Positions 8,607 through 17,708 of a DNA stretch of 64,000 bases are shown here, piece by piece (within the stretch, counting starts at the first letter, position 1; every line of letters starts with the position of its first letter). Below the pieces are notes generated by a model, which did not search any database, was not told the DNA's origin, and saw only the letters and a program-made list of their open reading frames with translations. A program made the position numbers and the translations under genes. The DNA comes from CAWHYG01 sp963833505 (GTDB taxonomy: Bacteria > Eisenbacteria > RBG-16-71-46 > CAIMUX01), in the NCBI GenBank assembly GCA_963833505.1, contig CAWHYG010000007.1:682001-746000 (forward strand), in the 5' to 3' direction.

Positions 8607-9041
8607 TCACCGCCCCAGGAACCAGCGAAGGATGCGCCGGCCCAGCGGGTCGGGACGAACCCCACCGGCCGCCGCGATCCGCGCCGCTTCCTTTTCCTTT
8701 TTCTGCCGCTCCTTCTCTTCCAGACGAAACTGCTCGTCGAGATCCTCGATCCGCACGATCAGCTTCTCGATGTTCCGTCGATCCTCGAGCAGGGCCACGA
8801 ACCGATCGTAACTGGCGACGTTCAGGATGCTCTTGACGAACGGTTCCAGGAAGACCAGCGCCTGGCTGCCGATGAAGCTGAGCGGCTTGCTCGACTCCAG
8901 GAAGAAGATGGCGGGCGCTGCCAGCCCCATCCGGACGACCCGCGTCGCCAGCGCCTCCAACAGCGCTTCATCATTCGCATCCGGAGGTTTCCCGTCCGGA
9001 GTCGTTCCCCGTGGAATCGGATCTTCCGGTCTGCCCAGCAA
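8607..9041 (-). CDS. Unknown small protein with amphipathic/hydrophobic segment and charged coiled-coil tail
   Basis: About 144 residues if started at TTG 9041, which has AAGGAAG upstream; the frame is open further upstream but that part lies inside the previous gene. A hydrophobic block around AAPAIFFLESSKPLSFIGSQ and ALVFLEPFVKSIL could attach the protein to the membrane. The C-terminal half is highly charged (IEDLDEQFRLEEKERQKKE), likely a helix or coiled coil. It overlaps the PH-like gene by about 70 bp and ends with a TGA that touches the upstream GTG of the GlmL-type gene. I do not recognise a named family. Position suggests a membrane link for the GlmL-type module. Confidence 0.6.
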   Translation of the reverse strand: MLGRPEDPIPRGTTPDGKPPDANDEALLEALATRVVRMGLAAPAIFFLESSKPLSFIGSQALVFLEPFVKSILNVASYDRFVALLEDRRNIEKLIVRIEDLDEQFRLEEKERQKKEKEAARIAAAGGVRPDPLGRRILRWFLGR

Positions 9042-9624
9042 GGCTCTTCCTTCTTCTCCCCCCGGCGTCCGGACCGATCCAATCCGCCCCCGGACACCGC
9101 TCGCGCACCAGGCGGATGATCGCGTCCCGGTCTCCTCCATCGTAAAGCAGCCGGATCGCTCGATAAGGCTCGAGGATGCTCCGCCGGCGGAACGGACTCA
9201 ACGTAAGTCCGTGCCGATCCTCGTAGACCCGCCGGATCGCTCCCCAGCCGCTCCGGCTGCGGGAAAAGACCCGGCGCACCTCCACCTCCCCGGGCAAGAG
9301 CTCGAAGCGGGTGGGAAAGTAGAATCCCTCGAGCGACAGCACCAGCACCAGGCCGGCGAACGCCCCCCAGAAGAACGAGCGCATCATGAACCCGGTCAGC
9401 ACGACCACGCCGGCGATCAGGAGCAGGGTCAGCGCGCCCTTGGTCCTTTGCCGCCGGAACGGATGCGAGACCCATCCGAGGCGGACGCCCGCTTCCCCGG
9501 CGTTCACGGCTACAGCGTCCCGCTCCGCCCGTTCCAGGCCGGTCGCATCGGATCCTCGGGGACGAAGCCCGGTCTCCTCTCGGCCGGCGACCCCCGGGTC
9601 GGCGGAGGGCGCCGCCAGGCCCAT
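8971..9624 (-). CDS. Membrane protein with PH-like (bPH/YdbS-type) domain
   Basis: 217 residues from the ATG that overlaps the gcvPB stop (TGATG), which suggests coupled translation. The first 45 residues are low-complexity. Two adjacent hydrophobic helices (GALTLLLIAGVVVLTGF and GAFAGLVLVLSLEGF) follow. Then FYFPTRFELLPGEVEVRRVF, GAIRRVYEDRHGLTLSPFRR and AIRLLYDGG form the strand pattern of bacterial PH-like domains. The C-terminus is polar and disordered. Such proteins sit in the inner membrane with a cytoplasmic PH-like domain; the function is not known. Placed between glycine decarboxylase and the GlmL-type genes, it may belong to either. Confidence 0.65.
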   Translation of the reverse strand: MGLAAPSADPGVAGREETGLRPRGSDATGLERAERDAVAVNAGEAGVRLGWVSHPFRRQRTKGALTLLLIAGVVVLTGFMMRSFFWGAFAGLVLVLSLEGFYFPTRFELLPGEVEVRRVFSRSRSGWGAIRRVYEDRHGLTLSPFRRRSILEPYRAIRLLYDGGDRDAIIRLVRERCPGADWIGPDAGGRRRKSLAGQTGRSDSTGNDSGRETSGCE

Positions 9625-11204
9625 CAGGTCGCCCATTCCCAGCGCAGTTTCAGATTGCGGGCTGCGGCCGCCTCGTCCAGCCGTCCCACCGGGGTCCAGT
9701 GCGGCGCGGAGGAGACGACCTCGGGCTGGGTCCGCACCTCCTGGGCGATCTTCTTGAGGGCCGCGGCGAACGCGTCCAGGCTGGCCCGCGTTTCCGTCTC
9801 CGTGGGCTCGATCATGAAGCAATCCGGCACGATGAGCGGGAAGCTCACCGTAGGCGCATGGAATCCGGCGTCGAGCAGCCTCTTGGCCGCATCCGAGTTC
9901 TTGACCCCATGCCTCTTCATCCAGCTCAGGGAGGTGACGAACTCGTGCATGACCGGTCCCGGGTGGGAAAGCGGATAATCCTCCGCGACCATCCGGGCCA
10001 GATAGTTGGCGTTCACGATGGCCCCGCGGGAGACGTCGCTCAATCCCTCGGCCCCGAGCGACCGCAGGTAGGCGAAGGCGCGCACGATGATCCCGACGTT
10101 GCCCAGGAAGGGATGGAGCCTCCCGATCGACTGCGGCGCCTCGGTCAGCAAATGGAAGCCGTCCGCCTTCCGGATGATCCGCGGCAAGGGCAGGAAGGGA
10201 ACCAGCCGCTCTTTCACGCCGACCGGCCCGGCGCCCGGCCCGCCGCCGCCGTGGGGCGTGGAAAAGGTCTTGTGCAGGTTGATGTGGACGATGTCCGCGC
10301 CGATGTCGCCGGGCCGCACCAGACCGATCAAGGCGTTCAGGTTGGCGCCGTCCATGTAGACGAGACCGTCCACGCCGTGGATCAGCTCGGCCATCTCCTG
10401 GAAGTTGGTCTCGAAGAGCCCGAGCGTGTTCGGGTTCGTCACCATGATCCCGGCGGTGTCCGGTCCGACGGCTTCGCGGATCCGGTCCAGGTCGAGGCGG
10501 CCGTCCGCGCGGGAACGCACCTCCTGGACCTGATAGCCGACCATCCGCACCGTGGCCGGATTGGTGCCGTGGGCCGAGTCGGGGATGAGCACTGTCGTCT
10601 TCCGGTTCCCCTTCTTCTCGTGATACGCGCGCATCAGCTTGATCCCGAGCAGTTCGCCCTGCGCGCCCGCCGCCGGATGGAGGCTGATCGCGTCCATGCC
10701 GACGACCTTCGCCAGCTCTTCGGAGAACTGGTGGAGCAGCGCCAGCATTCCCTGGCAATGCCGGGCGGGCGCCAGCGGATGCAGGCCGGCGAACTCGGGC
10801 CGCCCGCTCAGCTCCTCGTTGATCTTGGGGTTGTACTTCATCGTGCAGGAGCCCAGCGGATAGAGCGCCCGATCGACGTGATGGTTCAGGATGGACAGGG
10901 AGATCGCGTGGCGTACGACCTCGGGCTCGGTGACCTCGGGCAGCCGCGCCGGCCGCTTTCGGAGCAGACCCGCGGGCAGAAGCTGTTCCGGATCCCGCGC
11001 CGGCACATCGAGCTTGGGAAGCCGATAGCCCTCGGCACCCGGCACGCTCTTCTCAAAAATCAACGGGACGTTCTGGCGATGGCTCCGCACGTATTGATCT
11101 CCTGCTGCGAGCTCGGGAGGCAACCCCTGGCCTTCCGGGCCCGGTTTGTCCGGTCCGTCCACCCCCGCCATCCCCGGCTTCATCGAATCGGTATGCAGCG
11201 CCAC
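9624..11204 (-). CDS. gcvPB: Glycine dehydrogenase (decarboxylating) subunit 2
   Basis: 526 residues from a GTG at 11204 preceded by AGGAGGT; the first 25 residues are a non-conserved extension. This is the PLP-carrying half of a two-subunit P-protein. The motif HINLHKTFSTPHGGGG places the Schiff-base lysine at about residue 312, and LYPLGSCTMKYNPKIN, DSAHGTNPAT and DGANLNALIG are family landmarks. With subunit 1 it decarboxylates glycine and passes the aminomethyl group to the lipoyl arm of GcvH. It is the fourth gene of gcvT-H-PA-PB. Its stop overlaps the start of the PH-like gene, so the operon continues into genes not usually found with glycine cleavage. Confidence 0.97.
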   Translation of the reverse strand: MALHTDSMKPGMAGVDGPDKPGPEGQGLPPELAAGDQYVRSHRQNVPLIFEKSVPGAEGYRLPKLDVPARDPEQLLPAGLLRKRPARLPEVTEPEVVRHAISLSILNHHVDRALYPLGSCTMKYNPKINEELSGRPEFAGLHPLAPARHCQGMLALLHQFSEELAKVVGMDAISLHPAAGAQGELLGIKLMRAYHEKKGNRKTTVLIPDSAHGTNPATVRMVGYQVQEVRSRADGRLDLDRIREAVGPDTAGIMVTNPNTLGLFETNFQEMAELIHGVDGLVYMDGANLNALIGLVRPGDIGADIVHINLHKTFSTPHGGGGPGAGPVGVKERLVPFLPLPRIIRKADGFHLLTEAPQSIGRLHPFLGNVGIIVRAFAYLRSLGAEGLSDVSRGAIVNANYLARMVAEDYPLSHPGPVMHEFVTSLSWMKRHGVKNSDAAKRLLDAGFHAPTVSFPLIVPDCFMIEPTETETRASLDAFAAALKKIAQEVRTQPEVVSSAPHWTPVGRLDEAAAARNLKLRWEWAT

Positions 11205-11337
11205 GTCCGACCTCCTCCCAACCCAAGCTGACGATTCCGGCCCGGCCCCGAGGACAGGGCCTGACGAAACCCATCCCGCCCTGACCCCAGGGCTCACCGA
11301 CCCGCCGCGGGCTCGACCCGCTTCCGCCTCGCACCCT

Positions 11338-12684
11338 TCAGAGCGCCCGGGCCAGCGCCTCGACGAACCGGTCCATTTCCGCCCGCGTCCTCTTCTCCGT
11401 CACCGCGACCAGAAGCTGCTTCTCCCACCGCGCATCGAACCGGCCCAGAGCGCATCCGGCCAGGATGTGGTCGTCAGTCAGGATCTTCTCCACCACGTCT
11501 CCGGCCGGCCGCGGCAGGTTGAGCGCGAACTCATGGAAGAACGGCGCCGGATGGACGCGGGTCACGCCCGGCAGCGCCGTGAGCTTCTCTTCCAGATAGT
11601 GCGCCTTCTGCAGGCACTGCGAGGCGACCTCCCGCAGCCCCTTCGGGCCCAGCAGCGTGAAATAAAGCGTCACGCCCAGGGCCACGAGATTGTTGTTGGT
11701 GCAGATGTTCGAAGTGGCCTTCTCCCGGCGGATGTGCTGCTCGCGCGTCTGCAGCGTCAGGACGAAACCGCGGTGCCCGTCGGCGTCCGCGGTCTCCGCG
11801 ACCAGCCGGCCCGGCAGGCGCCGGACCAGGTCTCTCCTGGCCGCGAGCACGCCGCAAAGCGGTCCGCCGAACGACAGGGAATTGCCGAAGCACTCGGCCT
11901 CCGCGACCGCCACGTCGGCGCCCGCGCCCCCCGGAGATTCCAGAAGGCCGAGCGAAATCAGGTTGCACGAGACGATGGCGAGAGCGCCCGCCTCGTGGAT
12001 CGCCTCAACCAGCGGACGCAGGTCCTGGACGCACCCGAAGAAGCTCGGATGCGAGAGGATCACCGCCGCGGTTTCGTTCGACAGGCACTTCCGGAGTGCC
12101 GCCGGACCCACCACGCCGCCTTCGAGCGGGACGGTTTCCAACGTGAGCCCCGGTCCGTGCGCGTAGGTCTCGACGACGCCCCGCGCGTGCGGATGCAGCC
12201 CGGCGTCGATCAGGATCCGGTTGCGGCCGGTGGCCGCAGCGGCCAGGAGCGCGGCCTCGGCCGCGGCGGAACCGCCGTCATAGACGCCGGCGTTGGCCAC
12301 GTCCATCCCGGTCAGCTCGGCCATCAGGGTCTGGAACTCGAAGATCGAGGCCAGCGTTCCCTGGGCCACCTCCGGCTGATAGGGCGTGTAGGCGGTGCTG
12401 AACTCGCTTCGAAGCGTGATCTGGCGGATGGCCGCCGGGATCACGTGGTCGTACAGCCCGGCCCCGAGAAAGCTCGGTGTCCGCTCCGGATCGTAGTTGC
12501 GCTGTCCCAGCTCCAGGAACAGCGCGCGCAGCTCGGCTTCGCTCTGGCCCGGCGGAATCTCGATGGGCGCCCGGAGCCGGGCCGACTCGGGGACGCCTTT
12601 CAGCAGCTCCTCAAAGCCGGAGACGCCGATCGCGGCCAGCATCTCCCGCTCTTCGTTGGATCCGTGTCCGACGTATCCGGCCAT
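11338..12684 (-). CDS. gcvPA: Glycine dehydrogenase (decarboxylating) subunit 1
   Basis: 448 residues from the ATG at 12684, one base after the gcvH stop; an upstream start would lie inside gcvH. The opening YVGHGSNEEREMLAAIGVSG is the usual N-terminus of subunit 1. Later landmarks are FLGAGLYDHVIPAAIR, AYTPYQPEVAQGTLASIFEF, VANAGVYDGGSAAAEAA and KATSNICTNNNLVAL. The subunit lacks the PLP lysine but completes the active site with GcvPB. Length is normal (about 445-450). A 133-bp gap before gcvPB holds no gene. Confidence 0.97.
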   Translation of the reverse strand: MAGYVGHGSNEEREMLAAIGVSGFEELLKGVPESARLRAPIEIPPGQSEAELRALFLELGQRNYDPERTPSFLGAGLYDHVIPAAIRQITLRSEFSTAYTPYQPEVAQGTLASIFEFQTLMAELTGMDVANAGVYDGGSAAAEAALLAAAATGRNRILIDAGLHPHARGVVETYAHGPGLTLETVPLEGGVVGPAALRKCLSNETAAVILSHPSFFGCVQDLRPLVEAIHEAGALAIVSCNLISLGLLESPGGAGADVAVAEAECFGNSLSFGGPLCGVLAARRDLVRRLPGRLVAETADADGHRGFVLTLQTREQHIRREKATSNICTNNNLVALGVTLYFTLLGPKGLREVASQCLQKAHYLEEKLTALPGVTRVHPAPFFHEFALNLPRPAGDVVEKILTDDHILAGCALGRFDARWEKQLLVAVTEKRTRAEMDRFVEALARAL

Positions 12685-12685
12685 C

Positions 12686-13081
12686 TCAATGCCCCGCTTC
12701 CAGACCTGCCACGAACTGGCCGTACTCATCCGGGCCGAGAAGCTGATCCAGCTCCTTCAGATTCTCGAACTTCGCCAGGACCAGCCAGCCGTCGCCGTGT
12801 GGAGCGCGGTTGACCACCGTGGGATCGCCGGCGATCCCGCCGTTCACCTCGACGACCTCGCCCGTCACCGGGCTGAACAGGTCGCTGACCGCCTTGACCG
12901 CTTCAACCGATCCGAAGGGCTGCATCTGCGCCAGCTTGTGCCCCTTCTTCGGCAGCTCGACGAAGACGATGTCGCCCAGGGCCGACTGCGCGTAATCGGT
13001 GATGCCGATGCGCACGCGGTCGCCTTCCACCTTGACCCACTCATGCTCCTTCGTATAACGGCAGTCCTTCGGGATCGTCAT
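12686..13081 (-). CDS. gcvH: Glycine cleavage system H protein (lipoyl carrier)
   Basis: 131 residues, normal size. The fold is recognisable from YTKEHEWVKVEGDRVRIGIT, ALGDIVFVELPKKG and the lipoylation site GSVEAVKAVSDL, with the modified lysine at about residue 63. It carries the aminomethyl group from the P-protein to GcvT and is re-oxidised by dihydrolipoamide dehydrogenase, whose gene is not in the window. ATG start; gcvT ends 27 bp upstream and gcvPA begins one base downstream, so the three are co-transcribed. Confidence 0.97.
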   Translation of the reverse strand: MTIPKDCRYTKEHEWVKVEGDRVRIGITDYAQSALGDIVFVELPKKGHKLAQMQPFGSVEAVKAVSDLFSPVTGEVVEVNGGIAGDPTVVNRAPHGDGWLVLAKFENLKELDQLLGPDEYGQFVAGLEAGH

Positions 13082-13108
13082 GTCCGCGCTCCTCCCCTTT
13101 TCCCCGCC

Positions 13109-14227
13109 CTACTTGTGCGAAGCGTGCTGGTAAAACGGCCGCTCGATGATCCGCATCGGAACCTTCTCGCCCCGGACGTCCACCTCGAGCGCCACGCCCG
13201 GCGCCGACAGCTCCGGAGGCACGTAACCCAGACCCATGCCCTTCTTGACCGAGGGGCAGAATCCTCCGCTCGTGACCTCGCCCGCCGGCCGGCCCGCCGA
13301 CAGGATGGGCGCGCCGTGCCGCGCGAAACGACTGCCTTCGATCTCGAACCCGACCAGGGTCCGCTTGAGCCCGGCTTCCTTCTGGCGCCGGAGCGCCTCC
13401 TTGCCAATGAAGTCAGGCTTCTTCATCTTGACCGTCCAGCCGATCCCCGCCTCGAGGGGCGTGATGTCCATGTTCAGCTCGTTCCCGTAGAGGCAGTAGC
13501 ACATCTCGAGCCGCAGGGTGTCCCGCGCGCCGAGGCCGATCGTCATGACGCAGGCCTGCCGGCCCGCCTCGAGGAGGGCCCGCCACAGCTCGGGCGCGCG
13601 CCCCCCGGGCAGGTAGATCTCGAAGCCGTCTTCACCAGTGTAGCCGTTCCGGGAGACCAGGACCTCGGGGATGCCGTGCACGCGCGCCGTGAGGGCGCGG
13701 TAGTAGCCGAGCCTTGCCAGATCCCCCTCGACCATGGGCGCGAAGAGCGCTTCGGTCTTCGGTCCCTGGAACGCGATCTGGGCCAGCTCGTCGCTGCGGT
13801 TCCAGAGGCGCGCCTCCGGGCCCTTCCAGACGGCCAGTTGCTTCTCCAGCCACGACCAGATCTTCTCGAGGTTGCCGGCGTTCGCCACCATCAGCACCCG
13901 ACCGGGAAGGCGATAGACCGTCACGTCGTCGAGCACGCCCCCGTCTTCGCCGCAGACCGCCGCGTAGAGGAGCTGCCCTTCCGCCGCCTTGTTCAGATCG
14001 TTCGTGATGATGTGATCGATGAACGCGACAGCGCCGGGACCCTCGATCTGGAATCTCCCCATGTGGGAGACGTCGAAAAGCCCCCCCGCCGTCCGAACCG
14101 CCTCGTGCTCCTTGAGGATTCCGGTCGGATACTGGACCGGCATCTCCCAACCGTTGAAATTGACCAGTTTCGCCTGGGCCGAAAGATGCTCGCGGTACAG
14201 CGGCGTCCGCCGTAGATCACCACCCAT
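13109..14227 (-). CDS. gcvT: Glycine cleavage system T protein (aminomethyltransferase)
   Basis: 372 residues from the ATG at 14227, which has GAGGAGGGGAGC directly upstream. Landmarks: TPLYREHLSAQAKLVNFNGW at the N-terminus, GGLFDVSHMGRFQIEGP, NGYTGEDGFEIYLP and LGARDTLRLEMCYCLYGNEL. The enzyme transfers the methylene group from aminomethyl-lipoyl-GcvH to tetrahydrofolate and releases ammonia. The resulting methylene-THF is the substrate of FolD, also encoded in this window. First gene of the cluster; the 141-bp space after uvrA probably holds its promoter. No glycine riboswitch could be confirmed there. Confidence 0.97.
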   Translation of the reverse strand: MGGDLRRTPLYREHLSAQAKLVNFNGWEMPVQYPTGILKEHEAVRTAGGLFDVSHMGRFQIEGPGAVAFIDHIITNDLNKAAEGQLLYAAVCGEDGGVLDDVTVYRLPGRVLMVANAGNLEKIWSWLEKQLAVWKGPEARLWNRSDELAQIAFQGPKTEALFAPMVEGDLARLGYYRALTARVHGIPEVLVSRNGYTGEDGFEIYLPGGRAPELWRALLEAGRQACVMTIGLGARDTLRLEMCYCLYGNELNMDITPLEAGIGWTVKMKKPDFIGKEALRRQKEAGLKRTLVGFEIEGSRFARHGAPILSAGRPAGEVTSGGFCPSVKKGMGLGYVPPELSAPGVALEVDVRGEKVPMRIIERPFYQHASHK

Positions 14228-14368
14228 GCTCCCCTCCTCTCCTCTGCCGGGCATTTCAGCCCATGACTTTAGCATAGGCCGTCCTGAAGTCAACGCGAGG
14301 GCGGCCCGCTCCTTCGGCGGGGCTCGGCGTTTCGCCCCCTCCGGTCGCAGGCCTGCCAGGCGCCTGCC

Positions 14369-17300
14369 TCAAGCCGGCCGGGCGTTTCGAGCGCGTGCCG
14401 AACCGGCTGGGGAACGGCGGCCGGCTGAAGCGGGGGTTGCGGGCCGCTCGCCGGGAGCCGAAGCGGGCGCTGTGGAACGCCGGCTGGGAGCAGGCGCCGA
14501 GGCACGCCGGCCATGGGCCGAAGCGGGCGCCGAGGACCGCCGGCCCTGGTTCGAAGCCGGGGTTGCCGAACGACGGCCATGGGCCGAAGCGGGCGCCGCC
14601 GAGCGCCGGCCCGGGGCGGAAGCTCCGGTGGAAGAACCCGCCGTGCGCCGGGGTCTCGGTTGCGGAAGAGCCTCCCTCAACGCTTCCCCGGTGAATGAGC
14701 CGCGGATTCGCATCACCTCTTCGGGCGTGCCCTCCGCGACCAGTCGTCCTCCCGCGTCGCCTCCCTCCGGCCCCAGATCGATGATGTGATCCGCCGTCTT
14801 GATCACGTCCAGGTTGTGCTCGATCACGAGGACGGTGTTGCCCGCATCGACCAGTCGACCCAGCACCTCGAGCAGGACGCGCGTGTCATCGAAGTGCAGA
14901 CCGGTCGTCGGCTCATCCAGCAGGTAGAGGGTCCTGCCGGTCGACACGCGGGACAGCTCGGTGGCGAGCTTGACCCGCTGCGCCTCGCCGCCGGAGAGCG
15001 TGGTCGCAGGCTGGCCCAGCCGCAGGTAGCCGAGCCCCACGTCCCTGAGCGTGCCCAGGCGCCTCTTCAGCACGGGGATGTTGGCGAGGAAGTCATAGGA
15101 CTCCTCCACCGACATCTCGAGAATCTCCGAGATGTTCTTCCCCTTGAAAGCGACCTCCAGCGTCTCGCGGTTGTACCTCTTCCCGCCGCAGACCTCGCAG
15201 CGCACGTAGACGTCCGGCAGGAAGTGCATCTCGATCCGCACCACGCCGTCCCCCCGGCACGCCTCGCAACGGCCTCCCTTCACGTTGAAGCTGAAACGCC
15301 CCGGTCCGTAACCGCGAACCTTGGCCTCGGGCAACCGCGCGAAGAGGTCTCGGATCTCGGTGAAGGCGCCGGTGTAGGTGGCGGCGTTCGACCGTGGAGT
15401 CCGCCCGATCGGGGACTGATCGATCTCGACCACCTTGTCGATCGCGTCGAGCCCGCGGACGCGGGTGTGACGGCCCGGCGCCGGGCCGCTTCCGAAGAAC
15501 CGGCGGGCGACGGCCCGATAGAGAATCTCGTTGATGAGGGTACTCTTCCCGCTGCCCGAGACCCCGGTCACGCAAACCATCATCCCGAGGGGGATCCGCA
15601 CGTCCAGGTTCTTCAGGTTGTGCTCGGCCGCGCCCTCGACCACGAGCGACTTGCCGTTGCCCTCGCGACGCGCGGGCGGGACGGGAATCTCCTTCGCTCC
15701 GGAGAGATACTGTCCGGTCAGCGAGCTCGGGTTCCGGACGACCTCAAGCGGAGGGCCCGAGGCCACGACCTTCCCGCCATGAACGCCCGCGCCCGGCCCG
15801 AGATCGACCAGCCAGTCCGCCTGCAGCATCGTGTCCCGGTCGTGCTCGACCACGATGACCGTGTTGCCAAGGTCCCGGAGGCGACAGAGGGTGTCGAGGA
15901 GCTTGCGGTTGTCGCGGTGATGCAACCCGATCGAAGGCTCGTCCAGGATGTAGAGCACGCCGACGAGCTGGGAGCCGATCTGGGTCGCGAGGCGGATCCG
16001 CTGCGATTCACCGCCGGAGAGAGTCCCGGAAGCGCGATCCAACGTGAGGTAGCCGAGGCCGACGTCCGAAAGGAACCGGAGCCGATCGCGGATCTCCTTC
16101 AGGACCTGGCTCGCGATGGCCTGATCGCGCGGTCCCGGCGCCAGCTCACCGATGTTACTCAGCCCCTCGCCCACCGAGAGGCGGGTCCAGCGGTCGATGT
16201 TCCATTCCCCGATCCGCACCGCCAGGGTCTCCGGCTTGAGCCGCGCGCCGTGGCATTCGGGACAGGGCTTGAGGCTCATGAACTTCTCGATCCACTCCCG
16301 CATCTCCTCCGACCGCGTCTCGCGATAGCGGCGAAGCAGATTCGGGATGACCCCTTCAAAGCGGGTCCGCCAGCGCACGCTGCCGCGCTCTCCCGAATGG
16401 CGGACCTCGAACTCCTCGCCTTCGCTTCCGTAGAGCAGGACCTTCTTGATCTTCGGGGAGAGCTTCAGGAACGGAGTGTCGAGCGAGAAACCGTAATGCC
16501 GCGCGACCGACTGGAGGATCGATCCGTGCCATCCCGCCTCGGCGTCCCGCCAGACCGACATCGCGCCCTGCCCCACCGGAAGCGTCGGGTCGGTCACGAC
16601 CAGCTCCGGATCGATCTCCTGGAGGCTGCCCAACCCCTGGCACTTCGGACAGGCGCCGTACGGGCTGTTGAAGGAGAAGTTCCGCGGATGGAGCGCGTCG
16701 AAGCTGATCCCGCAGTGCAGGCAGGCGGACTGCTCGGTGAAGAGCTGTTCGCCTCCGTCCTCGCCAGTGATCCGGACGACGCCCTTGCCCACGCCCATGG
16801 CGGTCTCGAGCGAGTCGGCCAGCCGCTGGCGCCGGCCCGGATCCGCCTGGATCCGATCGACCACCACCTCGATCGTGTGCTTCCGGTTCTTGTCGAGCGC
16901 GACCGGCTCCTCGTCGAGGGAGTGCAGCTCGCCGTCGATCCGCAGGCGGAGAAAGCCCTGTCTTTTCAGGCTCTCCTGCTCCTTCCGGTATTCCCCTTTC
17001 CGCCCTTCGACGATCGGAGCCAGGATCTGCACCCGCTTCCCGCCGAAGGTCTCAAGCACCTGGGCCAGGAGCTCGTCGATCGACTGTCGGCTGATCTTCC
17101 GGCCGCAGCGGTGGCAGTACTGCGTGCCGATGCGCGCGAAGAGCAGGCGGAGATAGTCGTAGATCTCGGTGGTCGTCGCGACCGTCGAGCGCGGGTTCCG
17201 CCCCGCTCCGCGCTGCTCGATCGAGATGGCGGGCGAAAGGCCGGTGATGTGGTCGACGTCCGGCTTCTCCATCTGGCCGAGGAACTGGCGCGCATAGGCG

Positions 17301-17476
17301 GAGAGCGACTCGACGTACCGCCTCTGGCCCTCGGCGTAGAGCGTGTCGAAGGCCAGCGAGGATTTCCCCGAACCCGAGACCCCGGTGATCACCACCAGGG
17401 AATCGCGGGGCAAGGTCAGGGAGATGTTCTGGAGGTTATGCTCGCGCGCTCCCTGGATGACGATCTGGCTCTGCAC
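14369..17476 (-). CDS. uvrA: Excinuclease ABC subunit A with repeat-rich C-terminal tail
   Basis: 1035 residues from a GTG at 17476 with GAAGAGGTCCC upstream. Two ABC modules are seen: Walker A GVSGSGKSSLAFD near residue 30 with signature LSGGESQRIRLA, and GVSGSGKSTLINEIL with LSGGEAQRVKLA. Zinc-binding CxxC pairs (CPKCQG, CEACRGDG, CEVCGGKRYN) are intact. UvrA dimers load UvrB at DNA lesions in nucleotide excision repair. The conserved protein ends near residue 930 (GSFTGEALREALPQP). The last 100 residues are Ala/Pro/Ser/Arg repeats of about 11 residues (GRRSAAPASAH and variants), basic and probably disordered. Most UvrA proteins are about 940 residues, so this tail is unusual. Confidence 0.96.
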   Translation of the reverse strand: MQSQIVIQGAREHNLQNISLTLPRDSLVVITGVSGSGKSSLAFDTLYAEGQRRYVESLSAYARQFLGQMEKPDVDHITGLSPAISIEQRGAGRNPRSTVATTTEIYDYLRLLFARIGTQYCHRCGRKISRQSIDELLAQVLETFGGKRVQILAPIVEGRKGEYRKEQESLKRQGFLRLRIDGELHSLDEEPVALDKNRKHTIEVVVDRIQADPGRRQRLADSLETAMGVGKGVVRITGEDGGEQLFTEQSACLHCGISFDALHPRNFSFNSPYGACPKCQGLGSLQEIDPELVVTDPTLPVGQGAMSVWRDAEAGWHGSILQSVARHYGFSLDTPFLKLSPKIKKVLLYGSEGEEFEVRHSGERGSVRWRTRFEGVIPNLLRRYRETRSEEMREWIEKFMSLKPCPECHGARLKPETLAVRIGEWNIDRWTRLSVGEGLSNIGELAPGPRDQAIASQVLKEIRDRLRFLSDVGLGYLTLDRASGTLSGGESQRIRLATQIGSQLVGVLYILDEPSIGLHHRDNRKLLDTLCRLRDLGNTVIVVEHDRDTMLQADWLVDLGPGAGVHGGKVVASGPPLEVVRNPSSLTGQYLSGAKEIPVPPARREGNGKSLVVEGAAEHNLKNLDVRIPLGMMVCVTGVSGSGKSTLINEILYRAVARRFFGSGPAPGRHTRVRGLDAIDKVVEIDQSPIGRTPRSNAATYTGAFTEIRDLFARLPEAKVRGYGPGRFSFNVKGGRCEACRGDGVVRIEMHFLPDVYVRCEVCGGKRYNRETLEVAFKGKNISEILEMSVEESYDFLANIPVLKRRLGTLRDVGLGYLRLGQPATTLSGGEAQRVKLATELSRVSTGRTLYLLDEPTTGLHFDDTRVLLEVLGRLVDAGNTVLVIEHNLDVIKTADHIIDLGPEGGDAGGRLVAEGTPEEVMRIRGSFTGEALREALPQPRPRRTAGSSTGASAPGRRSAAPASAHGRRSATPASNQGRRSSAPASAHGRRASAPAPSRRSTAPASAPGERPATPASAGRRSPAGSARARNARPA
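14395..14650 (-). repeat. 33-bp tandem repeats encoding the UvrA tail
   Basis: Units of about 33 bp built round CATGGGCCGAAGCGGGCGCC recur here with point changes and one shortened unit, coding for 11-residue SAHGRRSAxPA variants. The period is a multiple of three, so the uvrA frame is kept. Confidence 0.75.
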
Positions 17477-17652
17477 GGCGGGACCTCTTCCATCCGGATT
17501 CGATGCGCCCGATCGTGGATCCGGCGGTCAGCCGGGCGCCGATCGCCGCCGGCGCGCCCGCACCGGACGCGGAAACGCCGAAGGATACCACACGGGGCCA
17601 TCCCCCGGCTTGCGCTCTCGACCTTGCGACGGTTCCGCCGATCGAGCGGGCA

Positions 17653-17701
17653 GGGTGATGAAAGACCGGGCCGGCGCGGTCGACCGGGTTCTTCATCACC
17701 C
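17653..17701 (-). terminator. Hairpin after the 35-residue gene
   Basis: GGGTGATGAA (17653-17662) and TTCATCACCC (17692-17701) pair perfectly and the inner bases GACCGG/CCGGGT extend the stem. It starts 8 bp past the stop of the small lysine-rich gene. There is no T-run after it, so it may be a factor-aided terminator or a 3' stabilising structure. Confidence 0.5.
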
Positions 17702-17708
17702 GTCTGAT

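Noticed and set aside
5047..8811. Very long plus-strand open frame (and similar ones at 14786-17707 and 18086-20827)
   Set aside because: They lie antisense to recognisable enzymes, consist of Arg/His/Asp/Gly-rich sequence without family motifs, and are expected from the codon bias of GC-rich genes.
14270..14345. Glycine riboswitch-like CCGAAGGAGC upstream of gcvT
   Set aside because: The flanking GGAGAG and the closing CTCTCAGG arm are missing; the string is part of a GC hairpin. A covariance search would settle it.
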